A stretch of 64,000 bases of DNA, from contig NZ_JAWZSQ010000021.1 of assembly GCF_034096925.1 (NCBI RefSeq), positions 42,777 to 106,776 on the forward strand. Reading direction: 5' to 3'. The notes below the pieces were generated by a model that saw only the letters and a list, made by a program, of their open reading frames with translations, had not been told where the DNA came from and ran no database searches. Positions 8,180 to 15,726 of the stretch are shown here, piece by piece. How positions within the stretch are numbered: position 1 is the first letter of the stretch; the number at the start of each line of letters is the position of its first letter. The DNA is from Patulibacter defluvii. GTDB lineage: Bacteria > Actinomycetota > Thermoleophilia > Solirubrobacterales > Solirubrobacteraceae. A program made the position numbers and the translations under genes.

Positions 8180-8962
8180 ATGCCAGCGTTCCTCACCCGC
8201 CCCGTCCGCTTCCTGCCCAACGGCATCCTCGATGCGCTGGCGAACCTGGCGATCGTGATGGCGGCGTACTGGATCTACCGCTACTCGCGGGGCATGGTCG
8301 ACTACGAGATGGCCGCCTCGACGGCGTTCGCCAACGCCGACTGGATCATCTCGGTCGAGCGGGCGCTGCACCTGGACATGGAGGGCGGGCTCCAGCGGTT
8401 CGCGGGCAACGTGCCCGGGCTGCTGGACGGCTCGAGCTTCATGTACATCAACTTCCAGAGCACCGTCACGTTCGGGGCGATGGCCTACATCTACGCGGTC
8501 CACAACCGCGCGTTCGGCTTCGTCCGCAACATGTTCATCGTCGCCTGGTTCATCGCCCTCGCCTGCTACGTGCTGGTGCCGACGGCGCCGCCGCGGCTGG
8601 TGCCGGGCCTGGGGATCCACGACGCGGTCGCGGCGTTCACGAACATCGACCCGAACAGCCACAGCGTCAGCAAGCTGTTCAACCCCTACGCCGCGGTGCC
8701 GTCGATGCACGTCGGCTTCGCGATGATGATCGGGATCCCGCTGGCCCGGCTCTCGAAGCACAAGGTCACGCGCTGGTTCTGGGCGGTCTACCCGCTGGTG
8801 GTGACGTTCGTCGTGATGGCGACCGGCAACCACTTCTTCCTCGACGCCGTCTTCGGCGCGATGACCGTCGGCGCCGCCGCCCTCGTCGCCCGCCAGCTCG
8901 GCCAGCTGCGGCCGAACGCCTGGCAGTTCCGCGGCAAGCTGCGCGAAGCGCCCTCCTCGTAG
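8180..8962 (+). CDS. PAP2-family membrane phosphotransferase, inositolphosphorylceramide-synthase-like
   Basis: A 260-residue protein with about six membrane helices. It carries PAP2_3/Aur1-like signatures: LVPTAPPRL, then AAVPSMHVGFAMM (phosphatase motif C2-like SMH) and ATGNHFFLDAVFG (C3-like H-x3-D). In this group the His of SMH and the H-x3-D pair form the active site that transfers or hydrolyses a phospho-headgroup. In fungi and protists such proteins move phosphoinositol from phosphatidylinositol to ceramide. The nearby inositol lipid genes make a headgroup transferase or a lipid phosphatase plausible. Substrate is inferred only from family and context. Confidence 0.85.
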   Translation: MPAFLTRPVRFLPNGILDALANLAIVMAAYWIYRYSRGMVDYEMAASTAFANADWIISVERALHLDMEGGLQRFAGNVPGLLDGSSFMYINFQSTVTFGAMAYIYAVHNRAFGFVRNMFIVAWFIALACYVLVPTAPPRLVPGLGIHDAVAAFTNIDPNSHSVSKLFNPYAAVPSMHVGFAMMIGIPLARLSKHKVTRWFWAVYPLVVTFVVMATGNHFFLDAVFGAMTVGAAALVARQLGQLRPNAWQFRGKLREAPSS

Positions 8963-9105
8963 GCCGCGGCCTGGCGCCGCCGCCGCGCGTGCGACAGGAT
9001 TCCGTCAACTCCTGCTCGGCGACGCGTGCAGCACGGATTGCTGCATCCGGCAACCGTCCCTGCAACCGCGAGGACGAGCCGCGCCCCGGGTCAATCCACG
9101 CCGCG

Positions 9106-9714
9106 ATGCCCGCGACCGACGACGAGATCCACGAGAAGTACCTCGACCGTGCGATCCGTGAGATCAACTCGTTGACCCACGACCTGCACGCCTGCGAGCG
9201 CTGCCCGCGCGGCGAGGCGCTGCCGGTCGTCGGGTCCGGCCACCCACAGGCCGACGTCTTCCTGCTCAAGCACCACGCGACCCGCGCGGAGATCGAGGAG
9301 GGCGTCGCCTTCTACGGGCGCGGCGGGACGGCGGTCCTGAAGAGCCTCAAGCGGCTCGGGATCGACCCGACGACGATCTACGGCACGCTCTGCGTCAAGT
9401 GCCCGGTCGATGACGACGAGTGGACCGGCGACCCCGGCTGCGTCGCCCGCGTCGCCGAGGAGCTGGCGATCGTCCAGCCGCGGATCGTGGTCGTGATGGG
9501 CGGCGACGCGCTCGACGCCCTCAACGCGCTGGAGATCCCGCTGGCCGAGCCGCTGCGCGACGAGCCGGGCACGATCCAGCGCTTCACCCCCTCCTGCCAG
9601 GCGCTGGTCACGCCGTCGATCGACGACGCGCTCGACGAGCTGCACGCGAAGCAGGCGTTCTGGACCGCGTTCCGGGAGCTGGGCGCGTGGCACGACTCGC
9701 TGCCGCCCTACTAG
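9106..9714 (+). CDS. Divergent uracil-DNA glycosylase superfamily protein with Fe-S type cysteines
   Basis: A 202-residue protein. CERCP (Cys30, Cys33) near the N-terminus, a later GTLCVKCPVDDD and a third conserved region with CVARVAEELAIVQPRIVVVMGGDAL match the family 4/5 UDG architecture, which carries a 4Fe-4S cluster. The usual catalytic GEAPG motif is replaced by a VFLLKHHATRAEIEEGVAFYGRGG region. The C-terminal HPS motif reads TPS. It may be a DNA-binding or differently active homologue. ATG 9106 is preferred over an upstream start because residues before it are low complexity. The next gene overlaps its end by 28 bp. Confidence 0.8.
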   Translation: MPATDDEIHEKYLDRAIREINSLTHDLHACERCPRGEALPVVGSGHPQADVFLLKHHATRAEIEEGVAFYGRGGTAVLKSLKRLGIDPTTIYGTLCVKCPVDDDEWTGDPGCVARVAEELAIVQPRIVVVMGGDALDALNALEIPLAEPLRDEPGTIQRFTPSCQALVTPSIDDALDELHAKQAFWTAFRELGAWHDSLPPY

Positions 9715-10400
9715 CCCTGCTGGGCGGCCTGGCCGTCCTCCTCGTCGCCGCGCCGGCGCTGCCCGAGCTGCAGCCGCCGGCGCGGGCGACGCTGGTCGCC
9801 GCGGTGCCGCCGATCGTGCTGCTCGGCGGCCTGGCCTACGTGATGGCGCCGCTGGTGCGGATGCCGCTGGCGCTGGCCGCGCTGGCCGCCGCCGGCGGAC
9901 TGCTGACCGGCGCCACCGCCGCGCTCGACGCCCACGGCGGCGGCACGCTGCCCGAGGCGCTGCTGGCGATCGCGCTCGGGCTGCTGTTCGCGCGGGTCTT
10001 CGACCTCGGCGCCTTCGTGGTCGCGCTGCCGCTGGTGATCGGGGCGATCGACGCCGTCACCACCCTCAGCGCCGGCGGCGTCCGGACCTGGCCGCAGCCG
10101 CTGCCGGCCGGCGAGCCGCTGACCCTCGAGCTGCCCCTGTGGGGCGCGCACGTGGCGGCCGGCTCGCTCTCGATCGCCACCGTCCTCTTCCTCGCCGCGC
10201 TCCAGGGCTACGCGGTCCGCCAGCGGCTGCGGCCGGCCGGGACCGCGGTCGGGATGACCGCGGCGCTGGTCGGGGCCTACCTGCTGGAGTGGCGGCTGGA
10301 TCGGCCGATGCCGCAGACCGCGTTCGTCGCCGTCGGCTTCCTGATCGCCTGCAGCGACCTGCTGCCGCGCTGGTGGCGGGCCGGCGGGCTCGAGCGCTAG
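9687..10400 (+). CDS. Integral membrane protein of unknown function
   Basis: A 237-residue protein with seven or so hydrophobic segments and almost no soluble part. From GTG 9687 it begins MARLAAALLALLGGLAVLL, a good N-terminal membrane helix. It overlaps the upstream UDG-like gene by 28 bp, so the two are probably co-transcribed. No motif is recognisable. Its TAG stop shares the four bases CTAG with the stop of the convergent gene. Confidence 0.8.
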   Translation: MARLAAALLALLGGLAVLLVAAPALPELQPPARATLVAAVPPIVLLGGLAYVMAPLVRMPLALAALAAAGGLLTGATAALDAHGGGTLPEALLAIALGLLFARVFDLGAFVVALPLVIGAIDAVTTLSAGGVRTWPQPLPAGEPLTLELPLWGAHVAAGSLSIATVLFLAALQGYAVRQRLRPAGTAVGMTAALVGAYLLEWRLDRPMPQTAFVAVGFLIACSDLLPRWWRAGGLER

Positions 10401-11341
10401 ATCGTCAGCAGGACCTTGCCGAGCTTGCCGCCGGCCGCGAACCGCTCGTAGGCGGCGGCGACCTCGTCGAGCGGGAAGCTGGCGGCGATCGGGACGGCGA
10501 TCGCGCCGCGGGCGATCAGCGGCAGCAGTTCGCGCTCGACCAGGCGGGCGGTGGCGGCCTTCTCCTCCAGCGGGCGGGCGCGGAGGGTCGAGGCGCTGAT
10601 CCGGCCCCGCTTGCCCATCAGCGCCAGCAGATTGACCTCGGCCTTGAAGCCGCCGCCGACCCCGATCACCACGATCCGGCCGCCGGTCGCCAGCGTCCGC
10701 AGGTTGATCGCCATGTTCGGCGCGCCGACCAGCTCGAGGACGACGTCGAAGGGCCCGGCGTCGTCGGCCAGCTCGTCGGGCGCGAGAACCACGTCGGCGC
10801 CGAGCGCGGCGACGCCGGCCCGCAGGTCGGGGTTGCGGACCGACGCGGTCACGTGGGCCCCGATCGCCCGCCCGAGCTGGACGGCGGCGGTGCCGACCCC
10901 GCCGGCCGCCCCGTGGACGAGCAGCCGCTCGCCGGGCCGCAGGCCGGCCTGGGTCACCAGCGCGTCGTGGGCGGTGGTGACGACCTCGCTGAAGCCGCCG
11001 GCGGCCGGCCAGTCGAGGCCGGCCGGGACCGGCATCGCCTGCCGCTCGTGGACCACCAGCAGCTCGGCCTGCCCGCCGCCGCCGACGATCCCCATCACCC
11101 GCGCGCCGTCGGCGAACCGCTCGGCGTCGCGGCCGCGCGCGACCACCTCGCCGGCGAACTCCAGGCCGGGGATGTCGGGCGGGCTGCCGGGCGGCGCGGG
11201 GTAGCCGCCACGCTGCTGCAGCAGGTCGGCGCCGTTGAGGCCGGCGGCCCGGACGCGGACCAGCAGCTCGCCCGGGCCGGGCGTCGGGTCGGGGTGCTCG
11301 GCGACGAGCACCTGGCCATCGCGGATCGTGGCGGCGCGCAT
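10397..11341 (-). CDS. Zinc-type alcohol dehydrogenase family NADPH:quinone oxidoreductase
   Basis: A 314-residue medium-chain dehydrogenase/reductase without catalytic zinc ligands. The N-terminal GroES-like half has GELLVRVRAAGLNGADLLQQRGGYPAPPG and PGLEFAGEV. The Rossmann half has LVHGAAGGVGTAAVQLGRAIGAHVTA (AAxGGVG NADPH motif) and ends VPIAASFPLDEVAAAYERF...GKLGKVLL. The family reduces quinones or enoyl ketones with NADPH. A -10 TAGCGT lies 8 nt upstream of ATG. Confidence 0.93.
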   Translation of the reverse strand: MRAATIRDGQVLVAEHPDPTPGPGELLVRVRAAGLNGADLLQQRGGYPAPPGSPPDIPGLEFAGEVVARGRDAERFADGARVMGIVGGGGQAELLVVHERQAMPVPAGLDWPAAGGFSEVVTTAHDALVTQAGLRPGERLLVHGAAGGVGTAAVQLGRAIGAHVTASVRNPDLRAGVAALGADVVLAPDELADDAGPFDVVLELVGAPNMAINLRTLATGGRIVVIGVGGGFKAEVNLLALMGKRGRISASTLRARPLEEKAATARLVERELLPLIARGAIAVPIAASFPLDEVAAAYERFAAGGKLGKVLLTI

Positions 11342-11349
11342 GGCCCGAC

Positions 11350-11355
11350 ACGCTA
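11350..11355 (-). promoter_or_regulatory. -10 hexamer TAGCGT, near-leaderless start at 11341
   Basis: On the minus strand TAGCGT ends 8 nt before ATG 11341. Confidence 0.55.
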
Positions 11356-11384
11356 CCCCGGCGGCACCGGCGACCCGGGCCTGG

Positions 11385-11390
11385 CACGAT
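11385..11390 (+). promoter_or_regulatory. -10-like hexamer CACGAT, start at 11398
   Basis: CACGAT ends 7 nt before GTG 11398. The first base deviates from TANNNT but the spacing matches the leaderless set. Confidence 0.4.
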
Positions 11391-11397
11391 CGATCGC

Positions 11398-12093
11398 GTG
11401 CCGCCCGCGTCCCCCGTCCCCGCCGATCGTCGCTTCGACGGGCTGGCCGAGGTCTACGACCGCTGGGAGGAGCTGACCGGCGATCCGGTCGGCGACTGGC
11501 TGCCGGGTGTCCTGCCGGGCGGGGCGACCGCGCTCGACGCCACCTGCGGCAGCGGCCGCCACGCGCTGCTGCTGGCCGAGCGCTACGACGACGTGCTGGC
11601 CGTCGACCTGTCGGCCGACATGATCGAGCGAGCCCGTGCGGTCCGGCCGCACCCGCGGATCCGGTACGTCCAGGGCGATCTCCACGACCAGCGCGGGCGC
11701 TACGACCTGGTCTTCACCTCGGCCGCGCTGCACGACGTGCCGGACCTGGACCGGGCGCTGCTCCACCTGCGGTCGCTGGTGGCCCCCGGCGGGACGCTGA
11801 TCGTGGTCGACATCGCCGCCGACGGCGCGCTCCGCAGCGGCCGCGCCCCCCGCTGGACGGTACGGGCAGCGATGCTGCGCGGCCTGCTCGGCGACCTCCG
11901 GCGGCGCGACCGCCACGCCTGGGAGCGCTACCGGCTGGGCACCCACCCGGTCTGGCTGGCGCACCTGGCCAGCGACGACACGCCCGAGCGCGAGCAGCTG
12001 CGCGAGCGCTGCCTGCGGCGGCTGCCCGGGGCCCGCGACGAGCGGCTGCAGTACCTGCACGCCTTCGTCTGGACCGCGCCCGCCGGAGGCTGA
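11398..12093 (+). CDS. Class I SAM-dependent methyltransferase
   Basis: A 231-residue protein. The SAM-binding motif I appears as LDATCGSGRHALLLAERYD, motif II as VLAVDLSADMIERAR, and the post-motif regions as GDLHD, YDLVFTSAALHDV and LVAPGGTLIVVDIA. These define a Rossmann-fold methyltransferase of the Methyltransf_11/25 type. The substrate is unknown. It is divergent from the quinone oxidoreductase and convergent with lhgO. Confidence 0.9.
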   Translation: MPPASPVPADRRFDGLAEVYDRWEELTGDPVGDWLPGVLPGGATALDATCGSGRHALLLAERYDDVLAVDLSADMIERARAVRPHPRIRYVQGDLHDQRGRYDLVFTSAALHDVPDLDRALLHLRSLVAPGGTLIVVDIAADGALRSGRAPRWTVRAAMLRGLLGDLRRRDRHAWERYRLGTHPVWLAHLASDDTPEREQLRERCLRRLPGARDERLQYLHAFVWTAPAGG

Positions 12094-12101
12094 GGGCCGG
12101 C

Positions 12102-13325
12102 TCAGCGGTCGGCGGCGTCGACGCGGTCGGCGATCAGCTCGGCGAGGGCCAGCGAGGAGGTCGCGGCGGGGCTGGGGGCGTTGCGGACGTGGACCCCGGA
12201 GCCGGTCTCGTGGACGACGAAGTCGTCGACCAGCGCCCCGTCGCGCGCGACGGCCTGCGCCCGGATCCCCGCCGGATGCGGACCGTGGTCGACGTCATCG
12301 CGGCCCAGCGCCGGCACGTAGCGCGCCGCCTCGCGCACCAGCCGCCCCGGGGCGAGCGCGGTCGCCAGCTCGTGGGCGCCGGTCCGCCACCAACGCGCCA
12401 GCACCCGTCCCGTTCCCGGCCACCCGAGCGTCGCCCGCAACTCGCCACCCCCCGGCCGCCACGCCCCGCGCAGCCGGTAGCCGTCGCGGCGACCGACCAA
12501 CAGCGCCGTCGGGCCCAGCCACAGCTCGCCACCGATGGTGCGGGTCAGGTGGACCCCGAGGAACGGCAGCGCCGGATCGGGCACGGGATAGATCAGGCCC
12601 CGCACCAGTCCGCTGGCCGATGGGCGCAGCCGTAGGTAGCCGCCGCGGAAGGGCACGATCCGCGGATCGGCCGGCGCCCCGTCGGCCACCGCCAGCCGGT
12701 CGCTCCAGAGCCCCGCACAGGCCACCACCCGCCGCGCCTGCACCGTTCCCGCGGGACCGGAGACCCGCACCACCCCGCCCGACCGGTCCAGCCGCTGGAC
12801 CGCGAACCCCAGCCGCAGCTCGCCACCGTGCTCGCGCAGCTGCTCGGCCAGCACCCCGGCGACGGCGGCGAAGTCGACGATCCCCGTCATCGGACTGTGC
12901 AGCGCCGCGACCCCGGTCGCGTACGGCTCGACCTCCGCGATCGCCCCCGGCCCCTCGAGCCGCCGCAGGCCCGGAACGCCGTTGGCGATCGCCCGCCGCT
13001 CCAACTCGTCCAACCGCGTGCGCTCGCCCGCGTCGAGCGCGACCACCAACTTGCCGCACCGCTCATGCGCGATCGCGTGCTCGTCGCAGAACCGCTCCAG
13101 CAGCTCCCGGCCCCGCACGCAGGCACGGGCCTTCAGGCTCCCCGGCGGGTAGTAGATCCCCGCGTGCAGCACCCCCGAGGAGTGCGAGCTCTGATGGGCG
13201 GCCACCCGCGACTCGCGATCGACCACCAGCACCCGCCGCGCGGGGTCGCGCCGTTGCAGCTCGCGTGCGGTCGCCAGACCGACGATCCCCGCCCCGATCA
13301 CCACCACGTCCCAGGGCCCGGTCAC
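12102..13325 (-). CDS. lhgO: L-2-hydroxyglutarate oxidase/dehydrogenase
   Basis: A 407-residue FAD enzyme that oxidises L-2-hydroxyglutarate to 2-oxoglutarate. The N-terminal dinucleotide fold is VVVIGAGIVGLATARELQRR, followed by the family signature SSHSSGVLHAGIYYPPGSLKA and CGKLVVA. The C-terminal region contains PFRGGYLRL, HLTRTIGGELWLGPTA and the final H-NAPSPAATSSLALAELIAD. GTG start with CATGAT 6 nt upstream. The neighbouring MarR gene is divergent and could regulate it. Confidence 0.93.
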   Translation of the reverse strand: MTGPWDVVVIGAGIVGLATARELQRRDPARRVLVVDRESRVAAHQSSHSSGVLHAGIYYPPGSLKARACVRGRELLERFCDEHAIAHERCGKLVVALDAGERTRLDELERRAIANGVPGLRRLEGPGAIAEVEPYATGVAALHSPMTGIVDFAAVAGVLAEQLREHGGELRLGFAVQRLDRSGGVVRVSGPAGTVQARRVVACAGLWSDRLAVADGAPADPRIVPFRGGYLRLRPSASGLVRGLIYPVPDPALPFLGVHLTRTIGGELWLGPTALLVGRRDGYRLRGAWRPGGGELRATLGWPGTGRVLARWWRTGAHELATALAPGRLVREAARYVPALGRDDVDHGPHPAGIRAQAVARDGALVDDFVVHETGSGVHVRNAPSPAATSSLALAELIADRVDAADR

Positions 13326-13331
13326 CGCTCC

Positions 13332-13337
13332 ATCATG
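13332..13337 (-). promoter_or_regulatory. -10-like hexamer CATGAT for lhgO
   Basis: Minus-strand CATGAT ends 6 nt before GTG 13325. The same hexamer precedes the genes starting at 19015 and 23942. Confidence 0.45.
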
Positions 13338-13414
13338 GCGCGTCGGCGCCCGTCGGGAGCCCCGCGCCGACTACGGCGTAAGCGGACGGACGGGCCAGGT
13401 GCCCAAGCGTCGGC

Positions 13415-13420
13415 TACCCT
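13415..13420 (+). promoter_or_regulatory. -10 hexamer TACCCT, leaderless start at 13427
   Basis: TACCCT ends 6 nt before GTG 13427. No ribosome-binding site is present. Confidence 0.65.
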
Positions 13421-13426
13421 CGCGAC

Positions 13427-13888
13427 GTGTCAACCGACCCCTTCGACCAGCTCCAGCACGAGCTGGCGGTGCTCGCCCGCCGCTCCGAGCGCGTCCGGCT
13501 GGCCGCTGCCGACGTCGCCCGCTCGCCGCTGGACCGCTCCGGCTACCTGCTGCTCGCCCACCTCGACGAGCGCGGCGAGCAGACGATGAGCGACCTCGCG
13601 ACCGCCTTCGACCTGGACGCGTCGACCGTCACCCGCCAGATCGCCCCGCTCGAACGCCGCGGCTACGTCTCGCGGACCCGCAGCGACGTCGACCGGCGGG
13701 CGACGCTGGTCCGGATCACCGACAGCGGCCGCGCCGAGCGCCAGCTCGTCCGCGAGGCCCGGACCCAGCTGATGGGCCACCGGCTGGCCGAGTGGTCGGT
13801 CGAGGACGTGACCGCGCTCGCGACCCTGCTCGGCCGGCTCAACACGACGCTGACCGAGGCCGACGCGGCGACGCCGCCGGCCCCCTAG
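13427..13888 (+). CDS. MarR-family transcriptional regulator
   Basis: A 153-residue winged-helix regulator. The helix-turn-helix is MSDLATAFDLDASTVTRQIAPLERRGYVSR, followed by the wing RSDVDRRATLVRITDSGRA and a C-terminal dimerisation helix. It is divergent from lhgO with about 100 bp between starts, so autoregulation and control of lhgO are plausible. The ligand is unknown. Confidence 0.92.
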   Translation: MSTDPFDQLQHELAVLARRSERVRLAAADVARSPLDRSGYLLLAHLDERGEQTMSDLATAFDLDASTVTRQIAPLERRGYVSRTRSDVDRRATLVRITDSGRAERQLVREARTQLMGHRLAEWSVEDVTALATLLGRLNTTLTEADAATPPAP

Positions 13889-13902
13889 GCCGGGACCCCG
13901 CC

Positions 13903-15339
13903 TCAGTCGGCCCGGCGGTCCAATACCGCGACGCACTCCACGTGCGGCGTCTGCGGGAAGAGGTCGACCGGGCGGACCTTGCGCAGCACGTAGCCCTCCT
14001 CGACCAGCCGCGCGGCGTCCGGCGCCAGCGTCGTCGGGTTGCACGAGACGTAGACCACGCGCTTCGGCGCCGCCTCGGCGATCCGGCGGCAGACCCGCGG
14101 CCCGACGCCGGCCCGCGGCGGATCGACGATCAGGACGTCGGGACGGCCGGCGTGCTCGACCGCGTCCGGCAGGCCGGTGCGAGCGTCCGAGGCCAGGAAG
14201 CGGGCGTTGCGGACGTCGTTCAGCTCGGCGTTCTTGATCGCGTCGCGGATCGAGTCCTCGACGATCTCGACCCCGACCAGCTCGCCGGCGCGGGCGGCCA
14301 TCGTCAGCCCGACGGCGCCGCTGCCGCAGTAGAGGTCGAAGAGCCGCTCCCAGCCCTGGAGGTCGGCGTACTCGCCGGCGATCCCGTAGAGCCGCTCGGC
14401 CATCGTGGTGTTGGTCTGGAAGAAGCCCTCGGGGCTGATCCGCAGCCGCAGGCCGGACAGCTCCTCGTGGAAGTACTCCTGGCCGGCCACCAGCTCGGTC
14501 TCGCCGCCGTAGGTCGTCTCGCCGACGTCGTGCATCTGGGTCCAGAGCAGGCCGGTCGGCGGCTCCTCCAGCGCCTCGTCGAGCCACGCCGCCAGGCTCG
14601 TGACGTCGAACTCGCCGACGCTGGTGACGATCCGGACCTGCAGCTCGCCGGTGCGGAAGCCCTCGCGGACGACGAGGTTGCGCAGGAAGCCCTGCTGGTG
14701 CTTGCGGTCGTAGGCGCCGAGCCCCTCCTCGACGCACCACTGGTGGACCACCCGCCGGGCCTCGTTGCCGCGCTCGGTGGCCAGCAGGCAGTCCTCGATG
14801 TGCTCGATCCGCTGCCACGAGCCGGCGGCGTGGAAGCCGCACAGCAGCCCGCCGTCGGCGCTCGGCCCGAACGAGTACTCGAGCTTGTTGCGGTAGCGCC
14901 ACTGCTGGTCGGCGGGGACGATCGGCTCGATCTCGACGTCGGCGTGGCCGCCGAGCCGCCGCAGCGCGTCCTCGACCTGCTCGGCCTTGATCTCCAGCTG
15001 GCGCTCGTAGGGCAGCACCTGCCAGGGGGCGCCGGGGTGGTCGGCGACCGCCGGGATCCGCTCGGCCGAGGGCTCCAGCAGCTCCTCGACCAGCGCCTCG
15101 CCGTAGTCGCGCTTGCGCTTGGTGACGACGGCCCGCACCCGGTCGCCCGGGATCCCGCCGCGGACGAAGACCACCCACCCCTGCTCGGTCCGGGCGACGC
15201 CGTTGCCGCCGTGGGCCAGCGACTCGACCTGCAGCTCGAGCACGTCGCCCCGCTTCGGGCGCGCCGGACGCGGCGGACGGGTGGCCGCGGCGGCCTCGGG
15301 CGCGGTCTCGGTCTCGGGATCGGGGGCGCCGTCGGACAT
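13903..15339 (-). CDS. rlmD: 23S rRNA (uracil-1939-C5)-methyltransferase-type RNA methyltransferase
   Basis: A 478-residue class I RNA m5U methyltransferase (RumA/TrmA family). An Ala/Glu-rich N-terminus is followed by a TRAM domain (KRGDVLELQVESLAHGGNGVAR). The catalytic part has SPEGFFQTNTTMAERLY, the SAM motif LFDLYCGSGAVGLTMA, VDPPRAGVG, and VYVSCNPTTLAPD with the nucleophilic Cys, ending PHVECVAVL. The extra Fe-S cysteines of E. coli RlmD are not obvious. The target (rRNA or tRNA) is therefore less sure than the chemistry. ATG 15339 was chosen over one 30 bases upstream because of the leaderless -10-like CACCCT. Confidence 0.9.
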   Translation of the reverse strand: MSDGAPDPETETAPEAAAATRPPRPARPKRGDVLELQVESLAHGGNGVARTEQGWVVFVRGGIPGDRVRAVVTKRKRDYGEALVEELLEPSAERIPAVADHPGAPWQVLPYERQLEIKAEQVEDALRRLGGHADVEIEPIVPADQQWRYRNKLEYSFGPSADGGLLCGFHAAGSWQRIEHIEDCLLATERGNEARRVVHQWCVEEGLGAYDRKHQQGFLRNLVVREGFRTGELQVRIVTSVGEFDVTSLAAWLDEALEEPPTGLLWTQMHDVGETTYGGETELVAGQEYFHEELSGLRLRISPEGFFQTNTTMAERLYGIAGEYADLQGWERLFDLYCGSGAVGLTMAARAGELVGVEIVEDSIRDAIKNAELNDVRNARFLASDARTGLPDAVEHAGRPDVLIVDPPRAGVGPRVCRRIAEAAPKRVVYVSCNPTTLAPDAARLVEEGYVLRKVRPVDLFPQTPHVECVAVLDRRAD

Positions 15340-15345
15340 CGTCCA

Positions 15346-15351
15346 AGGGTG
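15346..15351 (-). promoter_or_regulatory. -10-like hexamer CACCCT for rlmD
   Basis: Minus-strand CACCCT ends 6 nt before ATG 15339. Confidence 0.4.
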
Positions 15352-15397
15352 ACAGGCGGCCGCCGCCACGGGCTTCCCGCAATCCCGACTCGACGAG

Positions 15398-15427
15398 TTG
15401 GCATTTCGCGGCGGGGTGCGATACGGT
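15398..15427 (+). promoter_or_regulatory. Promoter-like TTGGCA-N18-TACGGT in the intergenic region
   Basis: -35-like TTGGCA at 15398-15403, 18-bp spacer, -10 TACGGT at 15422-15427. No protein start follows at a suitable distance, so any transcript would be non-coding. Confidence 0.4.
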
Positions 15428-15664
15428 TCGCCGCGGTCGCGGAGTTAGGGCAACCTTCCTTCCGCCGAAGATCGACCGCCAGCCGTCCCGCGGCTCGCCC
15501 CGCCATGACCGTCTGCCCGATCGGGCCGGCGGAAGGGCGGGCCGCTGGACGGTGACGGCCGGCCCTCGGTCGACGACCACCGAACGTTTTCCGACCGGAG
15601 CACCCATTCGTGTCGGAAGACAGGGGACCACCGGGCTTCCCACGTGTTGAGGGACATGTGGGCC

Positions 15665-15702
15665 GCGGGGTCCGGGCGCTGTGAGGGGCGCCCGGGCCCC
15701 GC
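15665..15702. terminator. Long hairpin, terminator candidate
   Basis: 15-nt arms GCGGGGTCCGGGCGC (15665-15679) and GCGCCCGGGCCCCGC (15688-15702) pair at 14 of 15 positions with an 8-nt loop. It lies just downstream of the minus-strand gene ending at 15727, so it can end that transcript and any plus-strand RNA. Confidence 0.6.
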
Positions 15703-15726
15703 GTCACCGGCCCCGTCGCCGGCGGC

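Larger units (their letters stand above)
15340..15726. other. Structured 387-bp intergenic region, no convincing gene
   Basis: This is the longest non-coding stretch of the window. It contains a plus-strand promoter-like pair (TTGGCA 15398-15403, TACGGT 15422-15427). Three inverted repeats follow: TTCCGAC/GTCGGAA at 15589-15618, CCCACGTGT/ACATGTGGG at 15639-15662, and the long hairpin at 15665-15702. Only very short open frames without start signals are present. A non-coding RNA of about 270 nt running from near 15434 to the hairpin is possible. No known RNA family (RNase P, tmRNA, SRP) was recognised. Confidence 0.5.

Noticed and set aside
15430..15460. TTAGGGCAACCTT as an IdeR/DtxR iron box
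   Set aside because: It keeps TTAGG and AACCT, but their spacing is 3 bp shorter or more than the consensus 19-bp operator needs.
15505..15555. 16-codon peptide in the intergenic region
   Set aside because: No ribosome-binding site, no promoter at the leaderless distance and no conserved character.
15434..15702. Known structural RNA (RNase P, tmRNA, SRP/4.5S)
   Set aside because: None of their conserved core sequences is present on either strand; the GGAAGGAAG on the minus strand is not in an SRP-type stem.
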